DNA of 57,127 nucleotides from an uncultured Myxococcales bacterium (lineage in GTDB: Bacteria > Myxococcota_A > UBA9042): the NCBI GenBank assembly GCA_903929795.1, contig CAIYWC010000066.1, positions 1 through 57,127 of the forward strand. Direction: 5' to 3'. Within the stretch, counting starts at the first letter, position 1. Each line of letters starts with the position of its first letter. Under the pieces are notes generated by a model. It was not told the DNA's origin. It saw only the letters and a program-made list of their open reading frames with translations, and did not search any database. This document shows positions 34,841 through 44,086 of this stretch, one piece after another. A program made the translations under genes and the position numbers.

Positions 34841-36517
34841 TCAAGGCGCCGCGACCAGCACCACCGCTTCGTGCGCGCGCAGCGTGTACGTGTGCGGCGC
34901 AGGCAGGGGCGCGGGGCGCAGCGTGGACACCAGCGTACGGCCAGCGGGCTCCGGCAACTCCAGCGGCACGTCGCGATCGCCAAAGTTCAGGAACACGTCG
35001 GCCGTCGGCCGCGGATCACCCGCCAGCGTCCGCCGGAACGCGACCACGTCGCCCGGCAGCCCCAGATCGTCCAGCCAGGTCAGCGCGCCGGCCTGCAGCG
35101 CCGGCTCGGCCCGCCGCAGCGCCAGCAGCTGCCGGTAGCACCAGAGCAGCGAGTCCGGGTCGCGCTCCTGCGCCGCCACGTTGGTCGTCGTCGCACCGCG
35201 CTGCAGCGGCAGCCAAGGCGTCGCTGTCGGCGGCGTGAACCCCGCGTTCGGCCCACCGTGCCACTGCATGGGCGACCGGCATTCGTCGCGGTTCAGCAAG
35301 ATCCCGTGGCGGCGAAACCAGCCGACAAGCGGCGGCGGCATCCGGCGAAACCGCGCGGCCACCGGGTCCAGCCCCTCGTGCAGCGGCATCTCGTGGTTGA
35401 CCATGCCGATTTCTTCACCGTAGTACAAAAACGGCACGCCGCGCACGGTTAGCTGCAGCGCCGCGAGCAGCTTGGCGCGCTCCGGATGGCCGTGCACGCG
35501 GTGGATGGCGCGCGGTCGATCGTGGTTGCCAAAGACCCAGGTCGGCGAGAACGGCGGCGGAAATGCACGCTCAAAGCCGGTGATGAGCGCGCGCACGGCC
35601 GGCCCGTTGAGCCGCGTCCGCAGCGTCTCGAACAGGAAGACCAAGTGCAGGCCGTCGGCCGCCTCGCCGCAATAGCGCTTCAACGTCGCGGCATCGCCGA
35701 ACACTTCCCCGACAAGAAAGCGCGGCGGATCGACAAATTCGTCAACCACCGTGCGCAGCTCGCGGGCAAAAGCCAAGGTGTCGGGATGGTCAATCGTGTG
35801 CACGTGGCGCTGGAAAAAGCCGTGCGGGTTCGCTTCCGACGGCATGACGCGCCAGGAAAACGGGTTGTCTGCGAACGAGGCGTCCTTGAAGATCGCGTTG
35901 AAGATGTCCAAGCGCAGGCCGTCGACGCCCTCGCGAAACCAATGGCGCACGACGTCCAGCATCGCCGCCTTGACGGCCGGGTTGCGGTAGTTGAGGTCCG
36001 GCTGAAAAGGCAAGAAACTCGCAAAGTACCACTGGCCTGACCGCGGGTCGAAGTGCCAGCCGCTTCCGCCGAGCATGGACCGCCAGTTGTTGGGCGGCGC
36101 CCGGCCATCCGGCGCCCGGCCGTCGCGCCAGATGTACCAGTCGCGCTGGGGGTCGTCCCGCCCGCGCTGCGAGGCCACGAACCACGGATGCTGCGCGGAC
36201 GTGTGGTTCAGCACCATGTCCAGCACGATCTTCAGGCCCCGCGCGTGCGCCTGGGCGATGAGCGCGCGCACGTCGGCCAGCGAACCATACTCGGCGGCAA
36301 TCGCGAAGTGATCGCTGATGTCATAGCCAAAATCTGCTTGCGGGCTCTCGAAAAACGGCGACAGCCACAGCGTCTCGACGCCCAGCGCCTGCAGGTAGTC
36401 CAGCTTGGCGATGACGCCGGGCAAGTCGCCGATGCCGTCGCCGTTCGTGTCCAGAAAAGACCGCGGATAGATCTGGTAGGTCGTGGTGCGCTGCCACCAC
36501 GGCGGCTGGGTCGGCAT
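34841..36517 (-). CDS. GH13 alpha-glucosidase / oligo-1,6-glucosidase, cytoplasmic
   Basis: 558 residues from ATG 36517, with no signal peptide. It has all four GH13 regions: DMVLNHTSAQHPWF (100-113), GLRLDIFNAI with nucleophile Asp204, FLVGEVFG with acid/base Glu271, and FGNHDRP with Asp333. The DTNGDGIGDL loop (23-32) is also present. The sequence pattern matches maltase/oligo-1,6-glucosidase enzymes that break maltose, maltodextrin or isomaltose inside the cell. The start lies 81 nt after the GT-C gene upstream and reads in the same direction, so it may be the last gene of a four-gene unit. It may use the products of the surface GH13 lipoprotein. Confidence 0.9.
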   Translation of the reverse strand: MPTQPPWWQRTTTYQIYPRSFLDTNGDGIGDLPGVIAKLDYLQALGVETLWLSPFFESPQADFGYDISDHFAIAAEYGSLADVRALIAQAHARGLKIVLDMVLNHTSAQHPWFVASQRGRDDPQRDWYIWRDGRAPDGRAPPNNWRSMLGGSGWHFDPRSGQWYFASFLPFQPDLNYRNPAVKAAMLDVVRHWFREGVDGLRLDIFNAIFKDASFADNPFSWRVMPSEANPHGFFQRHVHTIDHPDTLAFARELRTVVDEFVDPPRFLVGEVFGDAATLKRYCGEAADGLHLVFLFETLRTRLNGPAVRALITGFERAFPPPFSPTWVFGNHDRPRAIHRVHGHPERAKLLAALQLTVRGVPFLYYGEEIGMVNHEMPLHEGLDPVAARFRRMPPPLVGWFRRHGILLNRDECRSPMQWHGGPNAGFTPPTATPWLPLQRGATTTNVAAQERDPDSLLWCYRQLLALRRAEPALQAGALTWLDDLGLPGDVVAFRRTLAGDPRPTADVFLNFGDRDVPLELPEPAGRTLVSTLRPAPLPAPHTYTLRAHEAVVLVAAP

Positions 36518-36598
36518 GGAGCCCCCCGCCGAAGTCCGCTCCGGCTGCCACCAGCAAAGGCGAAATGGCGGGCCGCGCAAGGGCGACGGCGCGAATCG

Positions 36599-37981
36599 TC
36601 AGCGACGTTTGGTCGTCAGCGTTGCGCATCCTGCGCCGGCCAGCAGGCACAGCACCGGCACCAGCGGCGCGTGGAACCGGTCCTGGCCGTGGAACAGGAC
36701 GTGCACCGCGAAAAACAGCAGCAGCACCGCACTCGCCGGGTCGGTCACGCGCTGCGCCGGCAGCCGCCGCGCCACCAGCGCCGCGAGCGCGAGCACGAGG
36801 AGGAAGAACGCCTCGGAGGCCGCCATCGCCGCTTCGCGCGCGAATTGCCAGCGCGGCGCGCGCATCGCCCAGCCCGCCTCGCTGAATTCCGGCCCCCAGA
36901 GCGCCAGCCATTTGCGCGGAATCAGCTGGAGAAAACGCAGCGGATGCTGGGTGATCCACGCGTGCGCGACCTGGCGGGCGGCCGCGTCCTGGGCCATCTC
37001 GCCGGGCACGTCGGGCACGAACGGTCGCTGGTCTGCCTCGATGTAGCGGCCATCGGCGTTCTCGCTGTTGCCGAGGATGAGCGTGGCGCCCTCGTTGCTT
37101 GTCGTCAGCGAAAACTTGCCCATTTCCCGCTGGTTGCGCAGGCCCCACGGCAGCAGGCACAGCAGCGCGGTCGCCAGAATCAGCGCGTGCTGGCCGAGCA
37201 GCCGCCATGGCCTCCGGCGACCCAGCAGCGCCAGCGCCGCCAGCGCGATCGGCAGCGGCAAGGCCGTCGATCGCACATACGCCGCGCCGCCTACCAGCGC
37301 GCCCAGCGCGAGCGCCAGCAGCCACGGCCGCCGCACCCGGGGCAGCACGCTCGCCAGGTACAGCACCCAGGTCAGCAACAGCGTGAACAGCGGCTCGGTC
37401 GCCAGCAGCGAACAGCCAAGGATCTGCGCAGGCCACAGCGCAAACAGCAGCGACGCACCCAGCGCCGCGCGCCGGCCGGCCAGGTCGCGCGCCCACAGGA
37501 AGATCGCCGGCACGGTCGCCGCCTGCGCCGCGGCGTTGAACAGCCCGCCCCAGCGCGGCAGGTCCAGACCCGCGCAGTCCAGCAGGCTGAGCACGAACGG
37601 CCAGCCGACCGGCCGAAACGCCGAGGCCTCGCTGACGCCAAACCGGTGCGCGTGGCACAGCGCGTGGGCGAGGTTGCGGTAGTCGGCAAAATCCGAGACA
37701 GGCTCCGTGTCGGCGACCAGCACCCAGGCGACGCGCGTCGCCAACGCCACGCCGCACACGCCCAACAGCCACTGCGCGTCCGTGCCGCGCGGCTCCGGCA
37801 GCGGCCGCCCCAGCAGCCAGCGCCCGAGACCCAGGAGCGTGGCGGCGAGCAGCGCAGTCACCGCCAGCCAGACCGCCAGCGGCAGGTGCACCGACTGCTC
37901 CAGGCTGAAAGGCAGCCCGGCGACGCCCGCCAGGAACACCGCGGCGGCGCTCCCCTTCACCAGATGCCGTTGCAGGGCCAT
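36599..37981 (-). CDS. GT-C-type membrane glycosyltransferase (PMT_2-like)
   Basis: 460 residues with about 10 membrane segments. The first periplasmic loop holds DTEPVSDFADYRNLAHALC, with the acidic residues expected of PMT_2/glycosyltransferase family 39 enzymes, followed by AFRPVGWPFVLSLLDCAG. The last third has LPWGLRNQREMGKF followed by a GNSENADGRYIEADQRPFV segment, typical of the periplasmic loop in this family. No soluble C-terminal domain beyond a short Lys/Arg tail. Predicted to transfer a polyprenyl-linked sugar outside the inner membrane. It starts 12 nt after the upstream GT-C gene, so the two are cotranscribed. Confidence 0.83.
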   Translation of the reverse strand: MALQRHLVKGSAAAVFLAGVAGLPFSLEQSVHLPLAVWLAVTALLAATLLGLGRWLLGRPLPEPRGTDAQWLLGVCGVALATRVAWVLVADTEPVSDFADYRNLAHALCHAHRFGVSEASAFRPVGWPFVLSLLDCAGLDLPRWGGLFNAAAQAATVPAIFLWARDLAGRRAALGASLLFALWPAQILGCSLLATEPLFTLLLTWVLYLASVLPRVRRPWLLALALGALVGGAAYVRSTALPLPIALAALALLGRRRPWRLLGQHALILATALLCLLPWGLRNQREMGKFSLTTSNEGATLILGNSENADGRYIEADQRPFVPDVPGEMAQDAAARQVAHAWITQHPLRFLQLIPRKWLALWGPEFSEAGWAMRAPRWQFAREAAMAASEAFFLLVLALAALVARRLPAQRVTDPASAVLLLFFAVHVLFHGQDRFHAPLVPVLCLLAGAGCATLTTKRR

Positions 37982-37993
37982 CGACCGCCTCCC

Positions 37994-39772
37994 TCAGCGC
38001 AGCAGCGGCGGAAATCGCCTGTTTTTATTCAGCAAAACTACCTCGTCGTTGCCGACCGAGCTCTGGATATTGCCGACTGCCAAGCCCAGCGCCGTCATCC
38101 ACGCCGGCAGCCCGGTGCGCACCCGCGTCGCCTCGTAGCCCGGCACGCGGTTCGCCAGCGCCAACTGCACGAAATCGCGCGAGCCGTCCGCCTGCTCGCG
38201 CTGCACGAACTGCGGCAGGCTCGTCGCGGCGCCGGGCTGAGGCGGCGGCAGCGGCAGCTCCGCGTCCGGCGGCGAAGAAAACACGATGACGTCCGGCTGC
38301 ATCGCCGGGATATCCATGAAATTGCCCTGTAATTCCGTGACCCCCAGCAGCGGATTGCGGTTGCCCGGCGGCGTCGGCCCCACGCGCGCCACGTCGAGGT
38401 GCGCCAGCGCGGGACGCCCCCAGCGCGGCTGGGTCACGGTCCCGCCGGTTGCGATCACCCGCGTGTGCGGCGGCAGCTGCGCCAGCCACGCCTCCACCGG
38501 CCGCCGGGCATCGCGCCACTGCGTCACCTCCACCGTCAGCGTCTGCGCCAGCGGCCAAAGCCAGAGGATTTGCAGCGGAATCAGCGCGCGAACCGCCCAG
38601 CGCTCCGTCAGCCACGCGCTCGCGACGCCCAGATACGCCGCCAGCCAAAAGCCCAGCGGCAACGTGAACCGGTGCCCTGCCCGCCCGACAACCAGCGTAA
38701 ATCCAAGCACATAGCTCAGCCCCAGCAGCAGCGGCAACAGGCGCAGCAGCGGCCCACGCGCCTGGGCGAGCAGCCCGGCGAGCGCGAGCGCCAGAACCGG
38801 CAGCGGCCACCAGTGCTCCGGAGCATTCTTCAGCAATTCCAGGATGTTTTGCCGCAAGCCCGCGGGCGTGGCGGGAAAGATTCGCCAGTCCTGGCTCGCC
38901 GGCCCGGCCAATGTTTGCAGCCGGTGGACAAAGCCCGGCGGGTTCCACAGCGCGCCGCCCATCGCCGCCAGGCCCAACGCGCCGACAGGAATTGCGATCG
39001 CCATGAATTTCCAATGATTTTTTCCGGCGGCCAGTGCGCGCGGCGCCAGCGCCGGCCAAATCACAAGCACAATCGGCCCCGGCAGCAGCCACGCGGCGTA
39101 GGCCTGATCCTTGGTGGCGATCGACGCCGCCACCAGCAGGGCAAAGACCTTGTAATCTCGTAGGTTGCCAAACTCGACGACGTCCAGCAGCCGCTCCGCC
39201 GCCAGCGCCATCCAGCAGAGATACGGCCCGTCCAGGTTCGCCGTCCGCCCGTAGTACGCCACGGAAACGTTGACAATCGCCCACGCCACCGCCCACTGCG
39301 CCGCACGTCGGTTCCACAGCCGCGCCGTCAGCCGCGCCAGCGCCGCCAGCGCCAGCAGCCCCATCGCCACCGCCAGCAGCTTGGCCGCCAGGTACACCGC
39401 CGTCATCGTCGGATAGTCCAGCACGTGGCGCATCAGCGCATCGGGCTGCCACGACGGCGCCGTCAGCGCGGAGATCAGCAGCGTCGGCAAATTCACCAGG
39501 CCAAGCAGCAGGTTGTGCAGCAGCGGATAGGTGTGGCCCGGGCCCGGCGGCAGGTTCAGGGCGATCCCGGCAAAAAAGTCGCGCGGCGCCACGGCGTCGT
39601 TTTCCCATTCGAACGAGGCCGGCAAATCCCAGCCAATCGCGGACAGCTGCAGCACCGCTTGGACGGCGAGCAGGACGCGCAGCGCCGGCCAATCCGCGGG
39701 CGCATAGCGGTCGCGCCATGCGTGCAGCCAGCGCCAAAGCCGCTTCTGATCCGGGCTGTCGGTCTGCGTCAC
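37994..39772 (-). CDS. GT-C-type membrane glycosyltransferase with C-terminal periplasmic domain
   Basis: 592 residues with about 10-11 membrane segments. An early loop has EWENDAVAPRDFF and PPGPGHTYPLLHNLLLGL, the acidic loop and Tyr-Pro-Leu-Leu pattern of GT39-like enzymes, and NVSVAYYGRTANLDGPYLCW is a second typical loop. A soluble domain of about 160 residues follows the last membrane segment (from TRVIATGGTVTQPRWG). It is the first gene of a unit with the PMT_2-like gene and possibly the GH13 glucosidase. Reaction inferred from fold only. Confidence 0.8.
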   Translation of the reverse strand: MTQTDSPDQKRLWRWLHAWRDRYAPADWPALRVLLAVQAVLQLSAIGWDLPASFEWENDAVAPRDFFAGIALNLPPGPGHTYPLLHNLLLGLVNLPTLLISALTAPSWQPDALMRHVLDYPTMTAVYLAAKLLAVAMGLLALAALARLTARLWNRRAAQWAVAWAIVNVSVAYYGRTANLDGPYLCWMALAAERLLDVVEFGNLRDYKVFALLVAASIATKDQAYAAWLLPGPIVLVIWPALAPRALAAGKNHWKFMAIAIPVGALGLAAMGGALWNPPGFVHRLQTLAGPASQDWRIFPATPAGLRQNILELLKNAPEHWWPLPVLALALAGLLAQARGPLLRLLPLLLGLSYVLGFTLVVGRAGHRFTLPLGFWLAAYLGVASAWLTERWAVRALIPLQILWLWPLAQTLTVEVTQWRDARRPVEAWLAQLPPHTRVIATGGTVTQPRWGRPALAHLDVARVGPTPPGNRNPLLGVTELQGNFMDIPAMQPDVIVFSSPPDAELPLPPPQPGAATSLPQFVQREQADGSRDFVQLALANRVPGYEATRVRTGLPAWMTALGLAVGNIQSSVGNDEVVLLNKNRRFPPLLR

Positions 39773-39980
39773 GAGCCGTCCCCACGTGCGGCCGCGCGCC
39801 CGCCCGCGTCACGCGCGCCGCGATGTGCCGGTCTGCCGGAGTCTGACCGCGGCCGATCCGCCCGTCAAGCGCCGCGCGAACCGCAGTTTTACCTTGACAA
39901 ATCAATTGGTTGAATCCGCTCCGCACACCGCAGAGCGGCAACGCTATCGCCGCGCACACCGGTTCGCTATCCTCGCGTCC

Positions 39981-41945
39981 ATGCCGTCCCGCCTCGCGAC
40001 CGCCGCTTGGGTTCTCGTTTGCTGGCTCGTGCTGTGGCATTTCTGGCCGATCGACGCCATCCACTTCGACTCCAGCCGCGACCTGCTCATCGCCCGCGAC
40101 TGCTATGAGCTGGGCCGGTGCGACGGCCATGGTCCGCCAACCAGCTTCACCGGCCTCTTCCAGGGCGTGCTTTGGAACAACGCGCTGGGGCTGCTGCGCT
40201 GGCTCGGGCTGTCGCCCAAGGGCATCGGTCTGGCGATCGCCGGCATCTACGCGCTGGTGCTGGGCGCGACGATGCGCTGGCACCGCTCGGCCGATGCGCC
40301 CGCGCTCTGGCTGTTGCTGCTCGCCGGCGCGATCGCGATGATGCCAGTGGTGCTGTGGTCGCCGACCCTGTTTTTCCCCGCGATGATCCTGACGACCTGG
40401 CTGACGCTGGACTGGCTGGCGCAGCCGCGCTGGCCGCTGGCGCTGGGCCTGGGCCTGCTGTGGGGCGTGACGCTGGACTTGTACCTGGCGGCCGGGCCGG
40501 TGCTGCTGGCGACGATCGCGCTCGGGCTGCGTGCGCGCAAGCCCGTTCAAACACTGGCGATTGTCGCGATCGCGCTGTTCGTCGGCCTGGCCGTCTCGCC
40601 GGGCGCATGGACCGGTACGCTGGCGTTCATCCCGCTGCATCCGCTGCGCGTGCTGGCCGTGCTGCTCGCGTTTGCCGGGATGCTGGCGCTGGCGATCCGC
40701 GCGCCCAGGCGCGACGCGGTGGCGCTGCTGGCGCTGGCGGGCACCGGCGCCTGGCTGGTCATCGGCACGACGCGGCTGTTCCAGTCGCGCTACCTGATGC
40801 CGGGTTTTGCCGCGCTGGCGCTGCTGATTGCCCAACGCATTCCGCGGGCGCTGGCGTGGCCGGTCGGCGCGGTGGCGGTCGGGCTCGCGACGCTGCTTGT
40901 CGTGCACCCGCAGCCGGAGCTGACCTACCGCAACGCGGAGGCGCTGGCGACGGCGATGACGCAGCACCACGTCGGCTGGCCGGAGGCGCTCGCGCACACG
41001 CAGGGCGAATTCAGCCGCCAGCTCGCGCCGACGACGGCCGTGTTTTTGCCGCACGCGCGAACGCCGTGGCAGGGCGAGGACGTGGCCGTGAACCTGACCG
41101 CTACGCCGCGTTTTGCCGGTGTGCCGACGCGGATGGACTTGACGGACGCCGAGCTATGCAAGCACTCGAAAGGCCAACGCATTTGCCAGCCGCTCTCGCT
41201 GGATCCAACGCCGCCGGGCAGCACGTTCCCGCTGGCCGTGGCGGTCTACGCGGCGGTGATTGCCCAACCGCCGCCGGAGGTGACGGCGCTGGAGCTGCGC
41301 GTGGCTGTGCGCGCCGGGCCCGCGGAGACGCTGCAGCTGTTGCCGCAATTTCCGCGGGATACCTGTCCATGGACCTTTACCGGTGGGACGACAGCGCTGG
41401 AGCTCCGGGCCCAAGCGACGCAAGTGCGCATGATCCGTCGGTTTACCGCGGGCGTGTGTCCGCATGGCGGCGCGACGTGGGAGTGGCTGGCGCCCTGGCG
41501 GGAGACGCCGCACGACCCGCTGGCCCGCGCGGTACCGCCGCCGCCAGTTCCACGGCTGCTGCACCCCGTGCTGGCGCGATCGGGCGAGGCGCAGTTCCGC
41601 CAGCTGGCGGCGCTGCTCGCCCGTGATCGCGGAGGGCCCGAGCCCGACATCGCCGTGCACCGCGACCATGCCCAGGTGTCCTGGCCGGGTCAGCCGCCGG
41701 TGGCGCTGCGGTTTGCGGCCGAGGCGCCGTGGTTCCAAGTGCTTGATCCAGCTGGGGATATCTCGCGCACGGCCGCGATCGTGCGCGCGCTACCGCTCGC
41801 CTTCACCGCATCGCCGTGGCGGGAAGCGGACGCGCCGGCCGCCGCGCAACGCGTGGCTGCCAAGCCGATGTGGCCGCACCTGACGCTCGCCGCGCTGGGG
41901 TTGCTTGTGCTGGGCCTGGCCGCATGGCGCGTGGCGCGCGGATAA
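39981..41945 (+). CDS. Large multi-pass membrane protein, GT-C-like, with periplasmic C-domain
   Basis: 654 residues from ATG 39981. The first half has about 10 membrane segments (to about residue 300); the first loop carries IHFDSSRDLLIARDCYE, an acidic motif of GT-C type. The second half (about 300-630) is a soluble, beta-rich region with several Cys, followed by one last membrane helix at the end (LTLAALGLLVLGLAAWRV). No Shine-Dalgarno; a TATCCT hexamer (39968-39973) lies 7 bp before the ATG, so the transcript may be leaderless. Function as a glycosyltransferase is a guess. Divergent from the GT-C gene at 39772. Confidence 0.7.
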   Translation: MPSRLATAAWVLVCWLVLWHFWPIDAIHFDSSRDLLIARDCYELGRCDGHGPPTSFTGLFQGVLWNNALGLLRWLGLSPKGIGLAIAGIYALVLGATMRWHRSADAPALWLLLLAGAIAMMPVVLWSPTLFFPAMILTTWLTLDWLAQPRWPLALGLGLLWGVTLDLYLAAGPVLLATIALGLRARKPVQTLAIVAIALFVGLAVSPGAWTGTLAFIPLHPLRVLAVLLAFAGMLALAIRAPRRDAVALLALAGTGAWLVIGTTRLFQSRYLMPGFAALALLIAQRIPRALAWPVGAVAVGLATLLVVHPQPELTYRNAEALATAMTQHHVGWPEALAHTQGEFSRQLAPTTAVFLPHARTPWQGEDVAVNLTATPRFAGVPTRMDLTDAELCKHSKGQRICQPLSLDPTPPGSTFPLAVAVYAAVIAQPPPEVTALELRVAVRAGPAETLQLLPQFPRDTCPWTFTGGTTALELRAQATQVRMIRRFTAGVCPHGGATWEWLAPWRETPHDPLARAVPPPPVPRLLHPVLARSGEAQFRQLAALLARDRGGPEPDIAVHRDHAQVSWPGQPPVALRFAAEAPWFQVLDPAGDISRTAAIVRALPLAFTASPWREADAPAAAQRVAAKPMWPHLTLAALGLLVLGLAAWRVARG

Positions 41946-41985
41946 TCCCGGCACAAACCGCCGGGTCCTGCTACGCTTTCGCACC

Positions 41986-42195
41986 ATGCACTTCACGACT
42001 GAATCATTCATTGCCTCGCTCATCACCGGCAGCATCGGCTTTGTCTACTGGTCGTACGGCCGCAAGCGCCCCGCGCCGCTGTTCATGGCGTCCGGCGCGC
42101 TGCTGATGGTGTTTCCGTATTTTGTCGAGTCGATCCCGCTGACGGTCATCATCACCGTCGCGCTGGCGGCGCTGCCGGTGGTCGTGCGGATCTGA
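41986..42195 (+). CDS. Small conserved membrane protein (69 residues)
   Basis: 69 residues with two or three short hydrophobic segments: SLITGSIGFVYWSYGRK, PLFMASGALLMVFPYF and LTVIITVALAALPVVV. The pattern (GSIGxxYxxYGRK, then LMxFPYFV) is that of a widespread family of about 70-residue membrane proteins, sometimes loosely annotated as amino-acid-transport proteins without evidence. A TACGCT hexamer (41972-41977) lies 8 bp before the ATG and no Shine-Dalgarno is present, so it may be leaderless. Convergent with the sigma-54 activator. Confidence 0.75.
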   Translation: MHFTTESFIASLITGSIGFVYWSYGRKRPAPLFMASGALLMVFPYFVESIPLTVIITVALAALPVVVRI

Positions 42196-42214
42196 AGCTG
42201 GCGTCCAAGGCGCG

Positions 42215-43582
42215 CTACGACTGCGCCGCTGTCCCCATCCGCTCCAGCCGATACCGCACCTGATCGCGCGACAGCCCGAGCAGTTGCGCGGCGCGCGTCT
42301 GGTTGCCCGCCGTCCGTGCCAGCGCTTGGCGCACCAGCTCGTCTTGCAGCGCGTCCATGTCGATGCCTTCCTCCGGCAGGACCATCGGCTGGCCGTGGCC
42401 ATGCGCCGCCCGCGGGGGCACCAGCACAAAGTCCTCCAGCGTCAGCTCCTGCGACTCGGCCAGCAGCGCGGCACGCTCCACGGCGTTGCGCAGCTCCCGG
42501 ACGTTGCCCGGCCAGCTCTGCTGCGCCAGCACGCGCATCGCCGCGGGCTGCACGCCAAACAGCGGCTTCTTGAATTCCTTGGCAAAACGCTTGAGGAAGA
42601 AGTCCACCAGCGCCTCGACATCGCCCGGGCGATCCCGCAGCGGTGGCAGCTCGACCGGCAGCACGCGCAGCCGGTAGAACAGGTCCTCGCGAAAACGCCC
42701 GGCTTCCACGTCCGCCTGCAGGTTGCGGTTGGTCGCGGCAATCACGCGCACGTCCAGCGCCACGTCTTGGGCGCCGCCGACCCGCTTGAAGGTCTTTTCC
42801 TCCAGAAATCTCAGGACTTTGGACTGCAGCGCCAGCGACATCTCGCCGATTTCGTCCAAAAACACCGTCCCGCCCGCTGCAAGCTCCAGCAGGCCCTTTT
42901 TTTGCGCCCGCGCGTCGGTGAACGCGCCCTTCTCGTGGCCAAAAAGCTCGCTCTCCAGCAGCGTTTCCTGCAGCGCGGAGCAGGTGATGTTCATGAACGG
43001 CTTGCTTGCCCGCTGGCTGTTGTAGTGGATGACTTTGGCGGCCAGATCCTTGCCGGTGCCGCTCTCGCCAGTCAGCAGAACGGTCGAGCCCGGCGTCCGG
43101 GCGATCTTCAGCAGCATCTGGCGCACGCCCTGGATGGCCGCCGACGTGCCGATGATCGTCTCCGGGCCCCACGGCGCGCTCATCACGTCGCGCAGCGTCT
43201 GGACTTCCCGGCGCAGGTCCAGCGTCTCCAAAGCCTGGTGGATTTTCACCGTCAGCTCATCGAGATTCACCGGCTTGGTCAGGTAGTGCCACGCGCCGGC
43301 TTTCATCGCTTCCACGGCCACTTCCACGCTGTTGGTCGCGGTCAGCATGATGATGCACGCGTCCGGCGCCGCCTTGCGAATCGCCGGGATCGCCGCAAGC
43401 CCCTGGCCGTCCGGCAGCCGATTGTCCAGCAGCACCAGATCGACGCCCTGCTGCACCTGGCTCATCGCTTCGGCCAGCGACGACGCCTCCAAGACTTCCA
43501 GGTTCTCTTCGCGCAAGCGCTCGCGGATCGACCACCGGATGAGCCGTTCGTCGTCTACCACCAGAATCTTGGGATCCGTCAT
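42215..43582 (-). CDS. Sigma-54-dependent NtrC-family response regulator
   Basis: 455 residues from ATG 43582, with GGAGG 6 nt upstream. The receiver domain (1-120) has acidic Asp10/Asp11, phosphoacceptor Asp53 and Lys103. The AAA+ domain has Walker A GESGTGK (172-178), the sigma-54-contact loop GAFTDA (219-224, a GAFTGA variant) and Walker B GGTVFLDE. A C-terminal FIS-type helix-turn-helix (AGNQTRAAQLLGLSRDQVRYRL) binds DNA. It should activate sigma-54 promoters when phosphorylated. Followed in the same direction by nothing; preceded by the single-domain regulator 31 nt upstream. Candidate targets lie upstream of 47014 and 55488. Confidence 0.95.
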   Translation of the reverse strand: MTDPKILVVDDERLIRWSIRERLREENLEVLEASSLAEAMSQVQQGVDLVLLDNRLPDGQGLAAIPAIRKAAPDACIIMLTATNSVEVAVEAMKAGAWHYLTKPVNLDELTVKIHQALETLDLRREVQTLRDVMSAPWGPETIIGTSAAIQGVRQMLLKIARTPGSTVLLTGESGTGKDLAAKVIHYNSQRASKPFMNITCSALQETLLESELFGHEKGAFTDARAQKKGLLELAAGGTVFLDEIGEMSLALQSKVLRFLEEKTFKRVGGAQDVALDVRVIAATNRNLQADVEAGRFREDLFYRLRVLPVELPPLRDRPGDVEALVDFFLKRFAKEFKKPLFGVQPAAMRVLAQQSWPGNVRELRNAVERAALLAESQELTLEDFVLVPPRAAHGHGQPMVLPEEGIDMDALQDELVRQALARTAGNQTRAAQLLGLSRDQVRYRLERMGTAAQS

Positions 43583-43613
43583 GGCTTCCCTCCGCAGGAA
43601 CTCCCCGCAATCA

Positions 43614-44027
43614 CTAGGATCCGGGACCGGCAGCGCGCTGCGTGAGGCGCACCACTTCATCCAGATCAAAAGGCTTGTGGACAAAGGCAAAAGCGCCGGC
43701 TTCCGCGGCCAGAGCCTCCATCGCCGACGTGCCGTGCGCGGTCATCACGATCACCGGCACGTTTGGCCGAGTCATTCGAAATTCTGCAAGAAATTCAATG
43801 CCATCGCCGTCCGGCAGCCGCACGTCGAGAAAGACCAGATCGAGGGCGCGTTGGTAAATGGCGCGGGCGCCCGCGAGGTCGGCGGCCTCCAGCACGGCAT
43901 AGCCAACGGCGGTCAGACGGGCACGAAGCGACCAGCGGATCAGGAACTCATCTTCGACGATGAGCACGGCTTTGCTGCGGAAACTGCCGTCAGGGAGCGA
44001 ACGCTGTGATGCGGGTGACGTATTCAT
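43614..44027 (-). CDS. Single-domain response regulator (receiver only)
   Basis: 137 residues from ATG 44027. A receiver domain of about 115 residues after a short N-terminal tail: acidic pair Glu25/Asp26, phosphoacceptor Asp68 (FLDVRLPDGDGIEFL), a VIVMTAHGTSAME segment and conserved Lys in VHKPFD. It has no output domain, so it likely serves as a phosphate carrier or sink in a relay. It lies 31 nt upstream of the NtrC-type gene and is divergent from the histidine kinase, so the three form one module. Confidence 0.88.
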   Translation of the reverse strand: MNTSPASQRSLPDGSFRSKAVLIVEDEFLIRWSLRARLTAVGYAVLEAADLAGARAIYQRALDLVFLDVRLPDGDGIEFLAEFRMTRPNVPVIVMTAHGTSAMEALAAEAGAFAFVHKPFDLDEVVRLTQRAAGPGS

Positions 44028-44060
44028 GACACTGGCGAGCCTCTCAGGCCATCCGACAAG

Positions 44061-44085
44061 TGACACAACCGCGGGGGGCGTGTCA
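44061..44085. promoter_or_regulatory. Inverted repeat between the divergent two-component genes
   Basis: TGACAC (44061-44066) and GTGTCA (44080-44085) form a 6-bp inverted repeat with a 13-bp spacer. The right arm overlaps a TTGACA on the minus strand (44086-44081), a possible -35 for the response-regulator operon; no clear -10 follows. Confidence 0.3.
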
Positions 44086-44086
44086 A

